64,000 nucleotides of DNA from Archangium primigenium (GTDB lineage Bacteria > Myxococcota > Myxococcia > Myxococcales > Myxococcaceae), in assembly GCF_016904885.1 (NCBI RefSeq), contig NZ_JADWYI010000001.1, positions 8,489,224-8,553,223 on the forward strand, in the 5' to 3' direction. Of the stretch, positions 34,507 to 42,751 are shown one piece after another. Position numbers and translations under genes: made by a program. Position 1 is the stretch's first letter. Each line of letters starts with the position of its first letter. A model generated the notes under the pieces. That model was not told the DNA's origin. It did no database searches and worked only from the letters and a program-made list of their open reading frames with translations.

Positions 34507-35052
34507 ATGTCGGGACGCGCCGTGTTCCTCTGGATAGCCCTGCCCTTCGTGGCCCTGAGCGCGCTGGCGCTCTGGTGGACGCGCGAGCCTCCGCCCGCGC
34601 CCATCCGTGTGGTGCCCGTCCCCCTGGCGCCCGAGCCTCCGCCCGCCGAGCCCACGCCGGAGCCGCCCGCGCCGCCCCCGCTCGCGCGGCCAGTCCCGCC
34701 GCCGCCGCGCCCGGCCCCCGAGGACCCGCCCCTGCCGGAGATTCCCCCGGGCACCTGGCGCCCCGAGGAGGTCCACGTGGCGCTCCAGGCGATCCAGCCG
34801 CTGATGCGCCAGTGTCTGCGGGACGCCGAGGGCCGCCACGTGGGACCCCAGGACGTCCGCATGCGCTTCACCCTCGAGTCCCGCGAGGGGCGGGGCCATT
34901 TCCTGCGCGGCGAGGTGGTGGACAGCAGCCTGCAGGATCCCTTCGTCTTCGCCTGCCTGCAGGACACCCTGGAGGACACCACCTTCCCGGCGCCCGAGGG
35001 TCGGCCACCGCTGACCCTCACCTACCCGTTCCACTCGCGCGCCGCGCGCTGA
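34507..35052 (+). CDS. AgmX/PglI C-terminal-domain protein with Pro-rich periplasmic linker
   Basis: 181 residues. One N-terminal transmembrane helix (AVFLWIALPFVALSALALWW), then a TonB-like Pro/Glu-rich stretch (residues ~25-85), then a ~90-residue domain with IQPLMRQCLRDAEG and the closing pattern FACLQDTLEDTTFPAPEG...LTYPF. That pattern matches the AgmX/PglI C-terminal domain common in myxobacteria, with its two conserved Cys. AgmX itself is linked to gliding motility. This short form lacks the long N-terminal part, so only an envelope-spanning role is inferred. The ATG follows GAGG; a GTG at 34501 is an alternative start. Confidence 0.75.
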   Translation: MSGRAVFLWIALPFVALSALALWWTREPPPAPIRVVPVPLAPEPPPAEPTPEPPAPPPLARPVPPPPRPAPEDPPLPEIPPGTWRPEEVHVALQAIQPLMRQCLRDAEGRHVGPQDVRMRFTLESREGRGHFLRGEVVDSSLQDPFVFACLQDTLEDTTFPAPEGRPPLTLTYPFHSRAAR

Positions 35053-35204
35053 GCCCACACCCCCCGTCCGGGCCGCGGGCGCCGGGTGATCGCCGCACAA
35101 TTTTCCACCCGGTCTGCCGCGAGGGCCGACGGGAGGACTCCCGCGAGAACAGACGTTCTTGAAATCCGGGGCGGTGCGTTATGGTGTATGCCCTCGCTCG
35201 CGAC

Positions 35205-36041
35205 ATGCCCGTCACCGTTCAACAGCTCGTTCCCCGGGACACCGAAGCGCTGCGGGCGCTGCTCGCGCGGGATCCAGCCCACAACCTCTACCTCCTGGGG
35301 TTGTTGGAGGAGTTCGGCCTCGTGTCCGCGGAGCAGCGGGGCAGCTTCTCCTACTGGGGGCGCTTCGATGGCGGCACGCTCACCGCGGCGCTCTTCGTGG
35401 GCGGCGAGGGCGGGCTGCTGGTGCCCTCGGCCCATGACGGCGCGTCCACGGGCGTCATCGCGGACGCGCTGGCGGATCGGGTGCGGCTGCGCTCGGCGGT
35501 GGGCGAGAAGCCCGCGGTGGACGCGCTCGTGCGCAGCCTGTGCACGGGCAAGCCGAAGCTCTCGCGCACCTACCGGCTCTTCTCCGTGTCCGCCGATGAC
35601 CTGGGCCCCTTCACCAACCCGCTCTTGCGGCTGGCGCGCGACGAGGACCTCGCGCGCCTGTTGCCCCTGGCGGCCGGGGCGGTGAAGGAGCTGCACGAGC
35701 GGGATCCCCTCGTGGAGGACTCGCGCTTCGAGCAGCGGGTGGCCCAGCGGGTGCGCGCGCGGCGCACCTACGTGTTGGAGGAGAACGGCGAGCTGGTGTT
35801 CAAGGTGGACATCGGCAGCCGCTCCCAATACGGCGCGGAGCTGGAGGGCCTGTACACAGTGCCCGCCCACCGCCGCAAGGGCCACGCCGTGCTGTGCCTG
35901 GGACAGATCTCCCGCTTCCTGCTCTCGTCCCTGCCACGACTCACGCTCCGGGTGGAGGAGAAGGACGAGTCCATGGCGCGCATCGCCCGGCGGGTGGGCT
36001 ACCTGGCCGGACGCACCCAGCGCCTGGTGCTGATGGACTGA
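35205..36041 (+). CDS. GNAT-family N-acetyltransferase with DUF4081-like N-terminal domain
   Basis: 278 residues from the ATG at 35205; an in-frame ATG at 35181 would add eight residues. I prefer the inner start because the outer ATG overlaps a TANNNT hexamer (TATGGT, 35180-35185). The N-terminal half resembles the DUF4081 GNAT-like domain (RDTEALRALLARDPAHNLYLLGLLEEFG). The C-terminal half is a GNAT fold with the acetyl-CoA loop around YTVPAHRRKGHAVLCLGQISRFLL (Arg/Lys-x-x-Gly/His type). It probably acetylates a small molecule or protein N-terminus; no partner is adjacent. Confidence 0.8.
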   Translation: MPVTVQQLVPRDTEALRALLARDPAHNLYLLGLLEEFGLVSAEQRGSFSYWGRFDGGTLTAALFVGGEGGLLVPSAHDGASTGVIADALADRVRLRSAVGEKPAVDALVRSLCTGKPKLSRTYRLFSVSADDLGPFTNPLLRLARDEDLARLLPLAAGAVKELHERDPLVEDSRFEQRVAQRVRARRTYVLEENGELVFKVDIGSRSQYGAELEGLYTVPAHRRKGHAVLCLGQISRFLLSSLPRLTLRVEEKDESMARIARRVGYLAGRTQRLVLMD

Positions 36042-36047
36042 TAGAGT
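36042..36047 (+). promoter_or_regulatory. TAGAGT -10-like element before miaE
   Basis: TAGAGT begins right after the preceding stop codon and ends 10 nt before the miaE ATG. Confidence 0.38.
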
Positions 36048-36057
36048 CCGCCGCCTC

Positions 36058-36681
36058 ATGTCCCGCCCCACGCTCGACCGCCGTCCCCTCTCCGGAGAGG
36101 GCCCCGTCATCCTCCGGGTCCCCACGGATCCGCGCTGGCTGCCCCTCGCGCTCGAGCGCTTCGACGAAGTGCTCGTGGACCATGCCCACTGCGAGAAGAA
36201 GGCCGCCGCCAACGCCCTGTCGATGATCCAGGTCTACCCGGACCTGCCGGGCCTGCCCGCGCAGATGGCGCGGCTGGCGCGCGAGGAGAGCTCGCACCTG
36301 GCGCGGGTGCTGGAGTTGATGGCCGACCGGGGCCTGACGCTCGGCCGCGACGTGGGCGACCCCTACGCCCAGGGACTGCAGAAGGCGGTGCGCACCTCGC
36401 ACGAGGGCCGCCGGGTGGACCGACTGCTCGTGGCGGCCGTCATCGAGGCGCGCTCCTGCGAGCGGCTGTCCCTGCTGGCCGAGGGCCTGGAGGAGCCGCC
36501 CCTGCGCCGCTTCTACGCGGAGCTGGCGCAGTCCGAGGACGGCCACCAGTCGCTCTTCTTCCGGCTCGCCGTCACCGCCGCCGACGGCGACGTGGCGCAG
36601 GTGGACGCCCGACTGGACGAACTCTTGCAGCTCGAAGCCCAGGTGCTCGAGCGCGTGGGCTTGCGCGCCGCCATTCACTGA
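36058..36681 (+). CDS. miaE: tRNA-(ms2io6A)-hydroxylase MiaE
   Basis: 207 residues, the usual MiaE length. A four-helix di-iron protein: ligands in DEVLVDHAHCEKKAAANAL, REESSHLARV, VAAVIEARSCERLSLL, and SEDGHQSLFFRL. It hydroxylates 2-methylthio-N6-isopentenyl adenosine at position 37 of tRNAs, using O2. In Salmonella the enzyme links aerobic growth to tRNA modification. The gene starts 17 bp after the acetyltransferase stop. Confidence 0.9.
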   Translation: MSRPTLDRRPLSGEGPVILRVPTDPRWLPLALERFDEVLVDHAHCEKKAAANALSMIQVYPDLPGLPAQMARLAREESSHLARVLELMADRGLTLGRDVGDPYAQGLQKAVRTSHEGRRVDRLLVAAVIEARSCERLSLLAEGLEEPPLRRFYAELAQSEDGHQSLFFRLAVTAADGDVAQVDARLDELLQLEAQVLERVGLRAAIH

Positions 36682-36693
36682 GCACGACAGCCT

Positions 36694-36724
36694 CCCGGAA
36701 GTGCCGCCCGTCCCCGCTTCCGGG
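36694..36724 (+). terminator. Hairpin after miaE
   Basis: CCCGGAAG at 36694-36701 pairs with CTTCCGGG at 36717-36724 across a 15-nt loop. No T-run follows, so it could be a weak terminator or an mRNA 3' stabiliser. Confidence 0.35.
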
Positions 36725-36750
36725 ACGAGCCCAATGCCTTGCATCGGGTG

Positions 36751-36763
36751 AACCGCCGCGGTT
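36751..36763. promoter_or_regulatory. Palindrome AACCG-ccg-CGGTT upstream of the GH44 gene
   Basis: A 5-bp perfect inverted repeat with a 3-bp centre, ~140 bp before the GH44 start, in a short AT-richer patch. It is a candidate operator for carbohydrate control. Confidence 0.25.
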
Positions 36764-36899
36764 TGCCACGCCGCCATAAAGCGAGACTCATTCCGCGCGG
36801 ATTCCATCCCGGGTGCAGGTTGCTGGATGTATTGCGCGTGTTCAAGGTTTGCCCCGGATGTCAAGAGCATGGGGAGTACCCATGCAAGGGGGGAAACGG

Positions 36900-39128
36900 A
36901 TGAAGTGGCAGCGTCGTCTTCATGGCAACGGGTCCGTCTACACGCAGATAAAGCAACTCCAACAGGAGTCGATGCCGTGGCTCCTGGGCCTGGGCCTGTG
37001 TCTGTCCTCTCCCGTGTGGGCGCAGAACGCGGCGGCGACGGTGGACATCAACGTGGCGGCCGGGCGGCACGCCATCAATCCGTTCATCTATGGCGTGGCA
37101 TATGGCACCCAGGAGCAGCTGGCGGATCTCAACGCGCCGCTCAACCGCCGGGGCGGCAACGCCACCTCGCGCTACAACTGGAAGCTCAACGCGGCCAACC
37201 GCGCCAATGACTATTATTTCGAGAGTCTGCCCTACTCCAGCCCGGAGCCGGGGGGCGAGGCGGATGCCTTCATCCAGAGCACGCGCGCCGCGGGCGCCGA
37301 GCCGCTCATCACCATCCCGCTCGTCGGCTGGGTGGCCAACCTGGGTCCGGGCCGCGCGAAGATGTGCAGCTATTCCGTCGCCAAGTATGGCGCGCAGCAG
37401 GACAGCGATCGGGCGTACTACCCGGACGCGGGCAATGGCGTGCTCGCCAGCGGGCAGAACATCGTCAACGATCCGGCGGACGCCAACGTGGCATCCACCC
37501 CCGAGTTCCAGAAGGGCTGGGTGGAGCACCTGCTCGCGCGCTGGGGCGGCGCGGCGAACGGCGGCCAGCGCTTCTACATCATGGACAACGAGCCGAGCCT
37601 CTGGCACCAGACGCACCGCGACGCGCAGCCCGTGGGGCTCACCATGAAGGAATTGCGCGACAAGCACCTGGCGCACGCCGCCATGGTCAAGAGCGTGGAC
37701 CCGGCGGCCCTCATCATGGGCCCCGAGGAGTGGGGCTGGAGCGGCTTTCTCTACAGCGGCTACGACCACCAGGAGGGCCCCAAGAGCGGCTACACGCGCT
37801 ACCCGGACCGCGAGGCCAACGGGGACTGGGACTACCTGCCCTGGCTGCTCGACCAGTTCCACAAGCACGAGCAGTCCACGGGCCAGCGGCTGCTGGACGT
37901 GTTCACCGTGCACTACTACCCGCAGGGCGGCGAGTTCAGCACCGACACCTCCAGCGCCATGCAACTGCGGCGCAACCGCTCCACGCGCTCGCTGTGGGAC
38001 GCGAACTACGTGGACGAGACGTGGATCAACGACAAGGTGCGGCTGGTGCCCCGGCTCAAGGAGTGGGTGGCCACCTACTACCCCGACACCGCGGTGGGCA
38101 TCACCGAGTACAACTGGGGCGCCGAGGGGCACATCAACGGCGCCACCACCCAGGCGGAGATCCTCGGCATCTTCGGCCGCGAGGGCCTGGACTACGCCGC
38201 GCGCTGGGAGACGCCCGCGGCGACCACGCCCACCTACAAGGCGATGAAGCTCTACCGCAACTATGACGGCCTCAAGTCCACCTTCGGGGACACGAGCGTG
38301 GCCTGCGCCGTGGCCAACCCGGACAACCTGTCCGCCTTCGCCGCCGAGCGCGGGAGCGACGGGGCCCTCACCGTCATGGTCATCAGCAAGGTGCTCTCCG
38401 GGGACACGGCCGTCACGCTCAACGTGTCGGGCTTCAGCTCCGGACAGAAGGCCCAGGTGTGGCAGCTCACGTCCGCCAACGCCATCACCCCGCTCGCGGA
38501 CCTCGCCGTGGAGGCGGGCGTGGTGAAGACGAGCGTGCCCAGCCAGAGCGTCACCCTCATCGTCCTCCCCTCGGGCAGCGCCACCGGCAACCAGCCGCCC
38601 GTGGCCAAGCTCACCGCCACCCCCACCTCGGGCCCCGCCCCGCTGGTGACGGCCTTCGATGCCGCGGGCTCCGCGGACCCGGACGGCACGCTGGAGAGCC
38701 ATGCCTGGAACTTCGGCGACGGCACGCAGGCCACGGGCGCCACGGCGAGCCACACCTATACGCGCGGCGGCACCTTCACCGTCACGCTCACCGTCAAGGA
38801 CAACCGCGGCGCCACCGCCTCCGCCACCACCACCGTCCAGGTGACCGCCACCACCCTGGAGACGCCCACCAGCTTCTACGCGCAGCGCTCCGGCCAGGAC
38901 ATCACCCTGCGCTGGACGGACACCTCGCAGAGCGAGGAGGGCTTCCTCGTCGAGCGCGGCGTCACCTCCTGGCCCATCGACTTCCAGGAAGTGGGCCGCG
39001 TGGGCGCCAACGTCCGCGCCTTCGTGGACAAGCAGGTGCCCTCGGGCAACTACTTCTACCGGGTGCGCGCCTTCAAGGGCGCGCTCCTCTCCGAGCCCTC
39101 CAACATGGACGGCACCCAGGTGCCCTGA
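36900..39128 (+). CDS. Secreted glycoside hydrolase family 44 enzyme with PKD and fibronectin-III-like domains
   Basis: 742 residues. The ATG at 36900 follows AAGGGGGG. The signal peptide is unusually long: a ~25-residue basic lead, then PWLLGLGLCLSSPVWAQ. The GH44 catalytic domain spans ~45-560. Its acid/base Glu lies in YIMDNEPSLWH and the nucleophile Glu in VGITEYNWGAEG. GH44 enzymes cut xyloglucan, carboxymethyl cellulose and related beta-glucans. A PKD domain follows (AKLTATPTSGPAPLVTAFDAAGSADPDG), then an FN3-like domain to the end. It is followed by a secreted GH16 gene, which suggests breakdown of plant or fungal polysaccharide. Confidence 0.9.
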   Translation: MKWQRRLHGNGSVYTQIKQLQQESMPWLLGLGLCLSSPVWAQNAAATVDINVAAGRHAINPFIYGVAYGTQEQLADLNAPLNRRGGNATSRYNWKLNAANRANDYYFESLPYSSPEPGGEADAFIQSTRAAGAEPLITIPLVGWVANLGPGRAKMCSYSVAKYGAQQDSDRAYYPDAGNGVLASGQNIVNDPADANVASTPEFQKGWVEHLLARWGGAANGGQRFYIMDNEPSLWHQTHRDAQPVGLTMKELRDKHLAHAAMVKSVDPAALIMGPEEWGWSGFLYSGYDHQEGPKSGYTRYPDREANGDWDYLPWLLDQFHKHEQSTGQRLLDVFTVHYYPQGGEFSTDTSSAMQLRRNRSTRSLWDANYVDETWINDKVRLVPRLKEWVATYYPDTAVGITEYNWGAEGHINGATTQAEILGIFGREGLDYAARWETPAATTPTYKAMKLYRNYDGLKSTFGDTSVACAVANPDNLSAFAAERGSDGALTVMVISKVLSGDTAVTLNVSGFSSGQKAQVWQLTSANAITPLADLAVEAGVVKTSVPSQSVTLIVLPSGSATGNQPPVAKLTATPTSGPAPLVTAFDAAGSADPDGTLESHAWNFGDGTQATGATASHTYTRGGTFTVTLTVKDNRGATASATTTVQVTATTLETPTSFYAQRSGQDITLRWTDTSQSEEGFLVERGVTSWPIDFQEVGRVGANVRAFVDKQVPSGNYFYRVRAFKGALLSEPSNMDGTQVP

Positions 39129-39165
39129 GCCCCGGGCGGATGGCACGCCGCGTCAGTCGACTGGG

Positions 39166-39199
39166 GAACAAGACAAGAACAGTTTTCACTGTCTTGTTC
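39166..39199 (+). terminator. Stem-loop between GH44 and GH16
   Basis: GAACAAGACA (39166-39175) and TGTCTTGTTC (39190-39199) form a perfect 10-bp stem around a 14-nt loop. It is AT-rich and lacks a T-run, so an operator or mRNA-processing site is also possible. Confidence 0.4.
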
Positions 39200-39226
39200 T
39201 CATAAACCGTGATTTCTGGTATTGAA

Positions 39227-39264
39227 GAGCCTTCGGGACTGACTCGTTTCAGCCCCGAAGGCTC
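39227..39264 (+). terminator. Strong hairpin just upstream of the GH16 start
   Basis: GAGCCTTCGGG (39227-39237) pairs with CCCGAAGGCTC (39254-39264), 11 bp perfect, and is followed by CTTTCTCG. It ends 23 nt before the GH16 ATG, so it may terminate GH44 transcripts or act as an attenuator in the GH16 leader. Confidence 0.5.
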
Positions 39265-39287
39265 CTTTCTCGATCCCAGGCACGAAC

Positions 39288-40673
39288 ATGTCCCGACCGA
39301 CCTTTACCTCGAAGTTCCTGGCCGCCTGCGCGCTGACGGCCTTCTCTGGCTGCGCGATGGACGGCGCCGAGCAAGACGTGAACCCCGCCCAGGCGCCCGA
39401 GGTCGTGGGACAGGTGCAGGGCGAGCTCGACTACAACCCGGGCTCGGGCTGGAGCCTGGGCTGGTCGGACGAGTTCGAGGGCTCGAGCCTCAACACCGGC
39501 AACTGGACCACGCTCAACAGCGACCTCGATCCGGTCACCAACAACTGCAACTTCGGCACGGGTGAGATCGAGTACCCCCGGACGCAGAACGTCTCGGTGA
39601 GCGGCGGCAAGCTCATCATCAAGGCCGAGCGCACCAGCCCCACCACCGTGAGCGACACCCGGTGCGGCAGCCACCAGCGCACGCTGTTCTCCGGCCGCCT
39701 GCACACCAAGGGCAAGGTGGAGCGGCGCTATGGCAAGATCGTGGCGAGCATCAAGGTGCCCTCGGGCTACGGCATGTGGCCGGCCTTCTGGACGCTGGGC
39801 TCCAACGTGCAGCAGGCCGGCTGGCCCGCCAGCGGTGAGATCGACATCCTCGAGTGGCACTCCAACGAGCCCTCGTGGATGAAGTCCGCCGTGCACTGGG
39901 CCAACGCCAACAACCAGCAGGCCGACTGGGGCACCGGCCAGAGCGGCAGCGGCAACCTGGCCGACTCCTTCCACACCTACGAGGTGGAGTGGGACGCCGG
40001 CATGATGGTGTTCCGGCTGGACGGCCGGTACGCGGGCACGACGTTCTACCACAACGAGTCCGAGTTCCAGCAGAACCACTACCTCATCCTGAACCTGGCC
40101 ATGGGCGGCAACTGGTACGGCTTCCCCGCGGCCGGCAGCATCGCGCTGACGCAGGGCCAGCCCAAGACCATGGAAGTCGAGTGGGTGCGCTGGTACCAGA
40201 AGGGCGGCACCACGCCTCCGCCCTCGGGCAGCGGCTCGGTGTCCAACGCGAGCTTCGAGTCGGGCCTGTCTGACTGGACCACGTGGACGCCCAACGGCAC
40301 CGCGGGTGCCGCCATCAGCGAGACGTACAACGGCGCGCGCACGGGCTCCTACCACCTGACGCACTGGAGCGGCGCGCCCTTCGAGACCTGGACGTACCAG
40401 GTGAAGACGGGCCTGGCCAACGGCAGCTACAAGGTGCGCGCCTGGGTGCGCAAGGGTGGCAACTTCCCCATCGCCCGCCTGCAGGGCAAGACGAGCGGCT
40501 CCGCGGCGCCCGTGTACACCAACCTGGGCACCTACAGCGGCTGGACGCTCGTGGAGACGCCCACCATCAACGTCACCTCGGGCTACCTGGAGTTCGGCTT
40601 CCACACCCAGGCCACCACGGCGGACGGCGCCAACTTCGTCCACATGGATGACGTGGAGATCGTGAAGCTCTAG
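39288..40673 (+). CDS. Secreted GH16 endo-beta-glucanase (laminarinase type) with C-terminal carbohydrate-binding domain
   Basis: 461 residues. The N-terminus is a lipoprotein signal (ACALTAFSGC), so it is probably surface-anchored. The GH16 domain spans ~45-305. The catalytic motif is GEIDILEWH (E-x-D-x-x-E, nucleophile first Glu, acid/base last Glu). WSLGWSDEFEG and the aromatic SGYGMWPAFWTLG match beta-1,3-glucanases. After a Gly/Ser/Pro linker, residues ~325-461 form a beta-sandwich carbohydrate-binding module (NASFESGLSDWTTWTPNG...HLTHWSGAPFETWTYQ). Likely substrates are beta-1,3(-1,4)-glucans of fungal or algal cell walls. Confidence 0.92.
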   Translation: MSRPTFTSKFLAACALTAFSGCAMDGAEQDVNPAQAPEVVGQVQGELDYNPGSGWSLGWSDEFEGSSLNTGNWTTLNSDLDPVTNNCNFGTGEIEYPRTQNVSVSGGKLIIKAERTSPTTVSDTRCGSHQRTLFSGRLHTKGKVERRYGKIVASIKVPSGYGMWPAFWTLGSNVQQAGWPASGEIDILEWHSNEPSWMKSAVHWANANNQQADWGTGQSGSGNLADSFHTYEVEWDAGMMVFRLDGRYAGTTFYHNESEFQQNHYLILNLAMGGNWYGFPAAGSIALTQGQPKTMEVEWVRWYQKGGTTPPPSGSGSVSNASFESGLSDWTTWTPNGTAGAAISETYNGARTGSYHLTHWSGAPFETWTYQVKTGLANGSYKVRAWVRKGGNFPIARLQGKTSGSAAPVYTNLGTYSGWTLVETPTINVTSGYLEFGFHTQATTADGANFVHMDDVEIVKL

Positions 40674-40687
40674 TGGCGTCGCGCCAC
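40673..40687 (+). terminator. Tight hairpin overlapping the GH16 stop codon
   Basis: GTGGCG-TCG-CGCCAC (40673-40687) begins on the last base of the TAG stop. It is short and has no T-run. Confidence 0.3.
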
Positions 40688-40733
40688 CCCCACGGTCGGT
40701 CGGATTGAGAGGCGGGAGGAACCGGCGGTGCAC

Positions 40734-40739
40734 TAGGTT
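40734..40739 (+). promoter_or_regulatory. TAGGTT -10-like element before the MFS transporter
   Basis: TAGGTT ends 8 nt before the ATG at 40748; GGGAGGA lies upstream of it and cannot serve as a ribosome site for that start. Confidence 0.38.
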
Positions 40740-40747
40740 GCGCCGCC

Positions 40748-41944
40748 ATGGGTTCCCCCGCCTCCGCCGTTTCCAGCCTCGTGCGTCCCCGTCCCGCGCT
40801 GCTCGCGCTCGCCTATCTGGCCTTCGTGAGCCTGGGGCTGCCGGACGCGGTGCTCGGCCTCGCCTGGCCGTCCCTGCGTGACACGTTCGCCCTGCCCCAG
40901 GTGGGCATGGGCGCCATCCTCGCGGCGAGCGCGACGGCCTACTTCGCCTCGGGCATGTTCGCCGGACGGCTGCTGCGCGCGCTCCACGTGGGCCGCCTGC
41001 TGGCGCTGAGCACGGCGCTCGTGGCGCTGGGCCTGTTCGGCTACGCGACCGTGCCCGTGTTCGTGCTCTTCCTGGGCGCGGCGTGCTTCATCGGCTTCGG
41101 CTCGGGCGCCATCGACGCGACGCTCAACACCTACGCCGCGCGGAACTTCGGCCCCAAGCACATGACGTGGCTGCATGCGGCCTACAGCATCGGCGCCACG
41201 CTGGGCCCGGTGCTCATGACGACCCTGCTCGCGCGGGGCGCCGGCTGGCGCGCGGGCTACGCCACCCTCGGGGGCATCCTCGCCCTGCTCGCGCTCGTCT
41301 TCCTCGCCATGCGCCAGCGCTGGACGCGCGCGCCGGACGCGTCCGAGGCGCCCGCCGAGACGAGCGTTCCCCCCACCACCACCGCCCTGGAGGCCCTGCG
41401 CCGGCCACGGGTGCGGCTGCAGAGCCTCATCTTCTTCTTCTACGTGGGCGTGGAGGTGACCGCGGGCCAGTGGAGCTACACGGTGCTCACCGAGGGCCGG
41501 GGCCTGGGCACCGCGGAGGCGGGCACCTGGGTGAGCCTCTACTGGGGCAGCCTGTTCGTGGGCCGCGTGCTGTCTGGCTTCGTGGTGGAGCGGCTCGGTC
41601 CGGTGCGCCTGCTGCGCGGGAGCATGGGGCTCGCGGTGCTGGCCGCGCTGCTCTTCGCCGTGCCCGCCCTGCCCCCCGCGCTGGGCCTGGGCCTGCTGGG
41701 ACTGGCGATCGCGCCCATCTACCCCGCGCTCATGTCGGAGACGCCCCGGCGGGTGGGCGGCGACGTGGCCGCGCACGCCGTGGGCTTCCAGGTGAGCGCG
41801 GGCACCGTGGGCATCGCCGTGCTCCCGAGCGCCGCGGGCTTCGTGGCCGAGCGCTTCGGCATCGCGTTCGTCGCGCCCCAGCTCCTCGCGTACACGGTGG
41901 TGCTCGCGCTGCTGCATGGTGTGCTCACCGCGACGGCGGACTGA
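40748..41944 (+). CDS. Major facilitator superfamily transporter
   Basis: 398 residues with about 12 hydrophobic helices and the usual cytoplasmic loop around residues 195-220. Polar or charged residues within helices (FVSLGLPDAVLGLAWPSLRD, GSGAIDATLNTYAARNFGPKHMTWLHAAYSIGATLGP) resemble the FucP/sugar-type MFS branch, so a sugar or sugar derivative is a reasonable substrate. It sits 74 bp after the GH16 gene on the same strand, which fits uptake of oligosaccharide products. Having its own -10-like element suggests separate transcription. Direction of transport is not known. Confidence 0.82.
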   Translation: MGSPASAVSSLVRPRPALLALAYLAFVSLGLPDAVLGLAWPSLRDTFALPQVGMGAILAASATAYFASGMFAGRLLRALHVGRLLALSTALVALGLFGYATVPVFVLFLGAACFIGFGSGAIDATLNTYAARNFGPKHMTWLHAAYSIGATLGPVLMTTLLARGAGWRAGYATLGGILALLALVFLAMRQRWTRAPDASEAPAETSVPPTTTALEALRRPRVRLQSLIFFFYVGVEVTAGQWSYTVLTEGRGLGTAEAGTWVSLYWGSLFVGRVLSGFVVERLGPVRLLRGSMGLAVLAALLFAVPALPPALGLGLLGLAIAPIYPALMSETPRRVGGDVAAHAVGFQVSAGTVGIAVLPSAAGFVAERFGIAFVAPQLLAYTVVLALLHGVLTATAD

Positions 41945-42052
41945 CACCCACCCACCTGGGGTGAGCGGGGTCAACGAATCCTGGAATGTCTTGGCGCGCG
42001 CGAGTTGTCTTCGCGTTAGCCTCCCGTCCGTTGTCATCAGACTGGAGCTGTC

Positions 42053-42730
42053 ATGACGGACCCCAAGTCGCTCCCTCCCGAGGACGCCTCGCGCCCGGAG
42101 GCCCCCGCCTCCGACGTGCCCGAAGGCGCCACCCGCCGCGAGTTCATCGCCACCGCCACCACGATCACCGTGGGCGGGGCCCTGCTGCTGGAGGCCTGCG
42201 GACACACGTCCGCCGCCCCTCCCCCCTCCGCGCCCGGGCCCACGCCCGGAGCCCCCCCCCCCGGCGAGATGGAGGTCCACCTCACCGTCAACGGCCAGCC
42301 CCGCGCGCTCAAGGTGGATCCCCGCACGAGCCTGCTGGACGCGCTGCGCGAGCGCATGGACCTCACCGGCACGAAGAAGGGCTGTGACCATGGCCAGTGC
42401 GGCGCGTGCACGGTGCTCGTCAATGGCCGGCGCGAGCTGAGCTGTCTGTCGCTCGCGCTCATGCAGGAGGGCGCCGAGGTGCGCACGGTGGAGGGCCTCG
42501 CCCAGGGCGAGACGCTGCACCCCATGCAGGAGGCCTTCCTCACCTGCGACGCGCTCCAGTGTGGCTATTGCACGCCCGGGCAGATCATGAGCGCCGTGGG
42601 CCTGTTGTCCGAGCCCTGTGGCACTGCGGACGCGGACGTGCGCGAGGCCATGAGCGGCAACATCTGCCGGTGCAGCGCCTACCCCAACATCGTCGCCGCC
42701 ATCCAGCAGGTCCGGCGGCAGCCCCAGTAA
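42053..42730 (+). CDS. paoA: Periplasmic aldehyde oxidoreductase, [2Fe-2S] subunit (PaoA/YagT type)
   Basis: 225 residues. A twin-arginine signal (ATRREFIATATTITVGGALLL) is followed by a possible lipobox Cys and a Pro-rich linker. The mature part has two [2Fe-2S] motifs: CDHGQCGACTVLVNGRRELSC (plant-type ferredoxin) and CGYCTPGQ with CRCSAYPN. It passes electrons from the molybdenum subunit to the FAD subunit. It is the only subunit with an export signal, as in E. coli PaoA, so the folded complex would be carried through Tat. The next gene begins 21 bp downstream. TAGCCT ~30 nt upstream could be the -10 element, with CTGGAG as ribosome site. Confidence 0.93.
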   Translation: MTDPKSLPPEDASRPEAPASDVPEGATRREFIATATTITVGGALLLEACGHTSAAPPPSAPGPTPGAPPPGEMEVHLTVNGQPRALKVDPRTSLLDALRERMDLTGTKKGCDHGQCGACTVLVNGRRELSCLSLALMQEGAEVRTVEGLAQGETLHPMQEAFLTCDALQCGYCTPGQIMSAVGLLSEPCGTADADVREAMSGNICRCSAYPNIVAAIQQVRRQPQ

Positions 42731-42751
42731 CCCCCTCCCGGGAGAACGCAC

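Noticed and set aside
33471-35021. N-terminal extension of the minus-strand phosphoesterase through gluQ
   Set aside because: The ATG at 33470 has a strong ribosome site and begins exactly at the metallophosphoesterase fold; the extension is antisense to gluQ and the AgmX-type gene.
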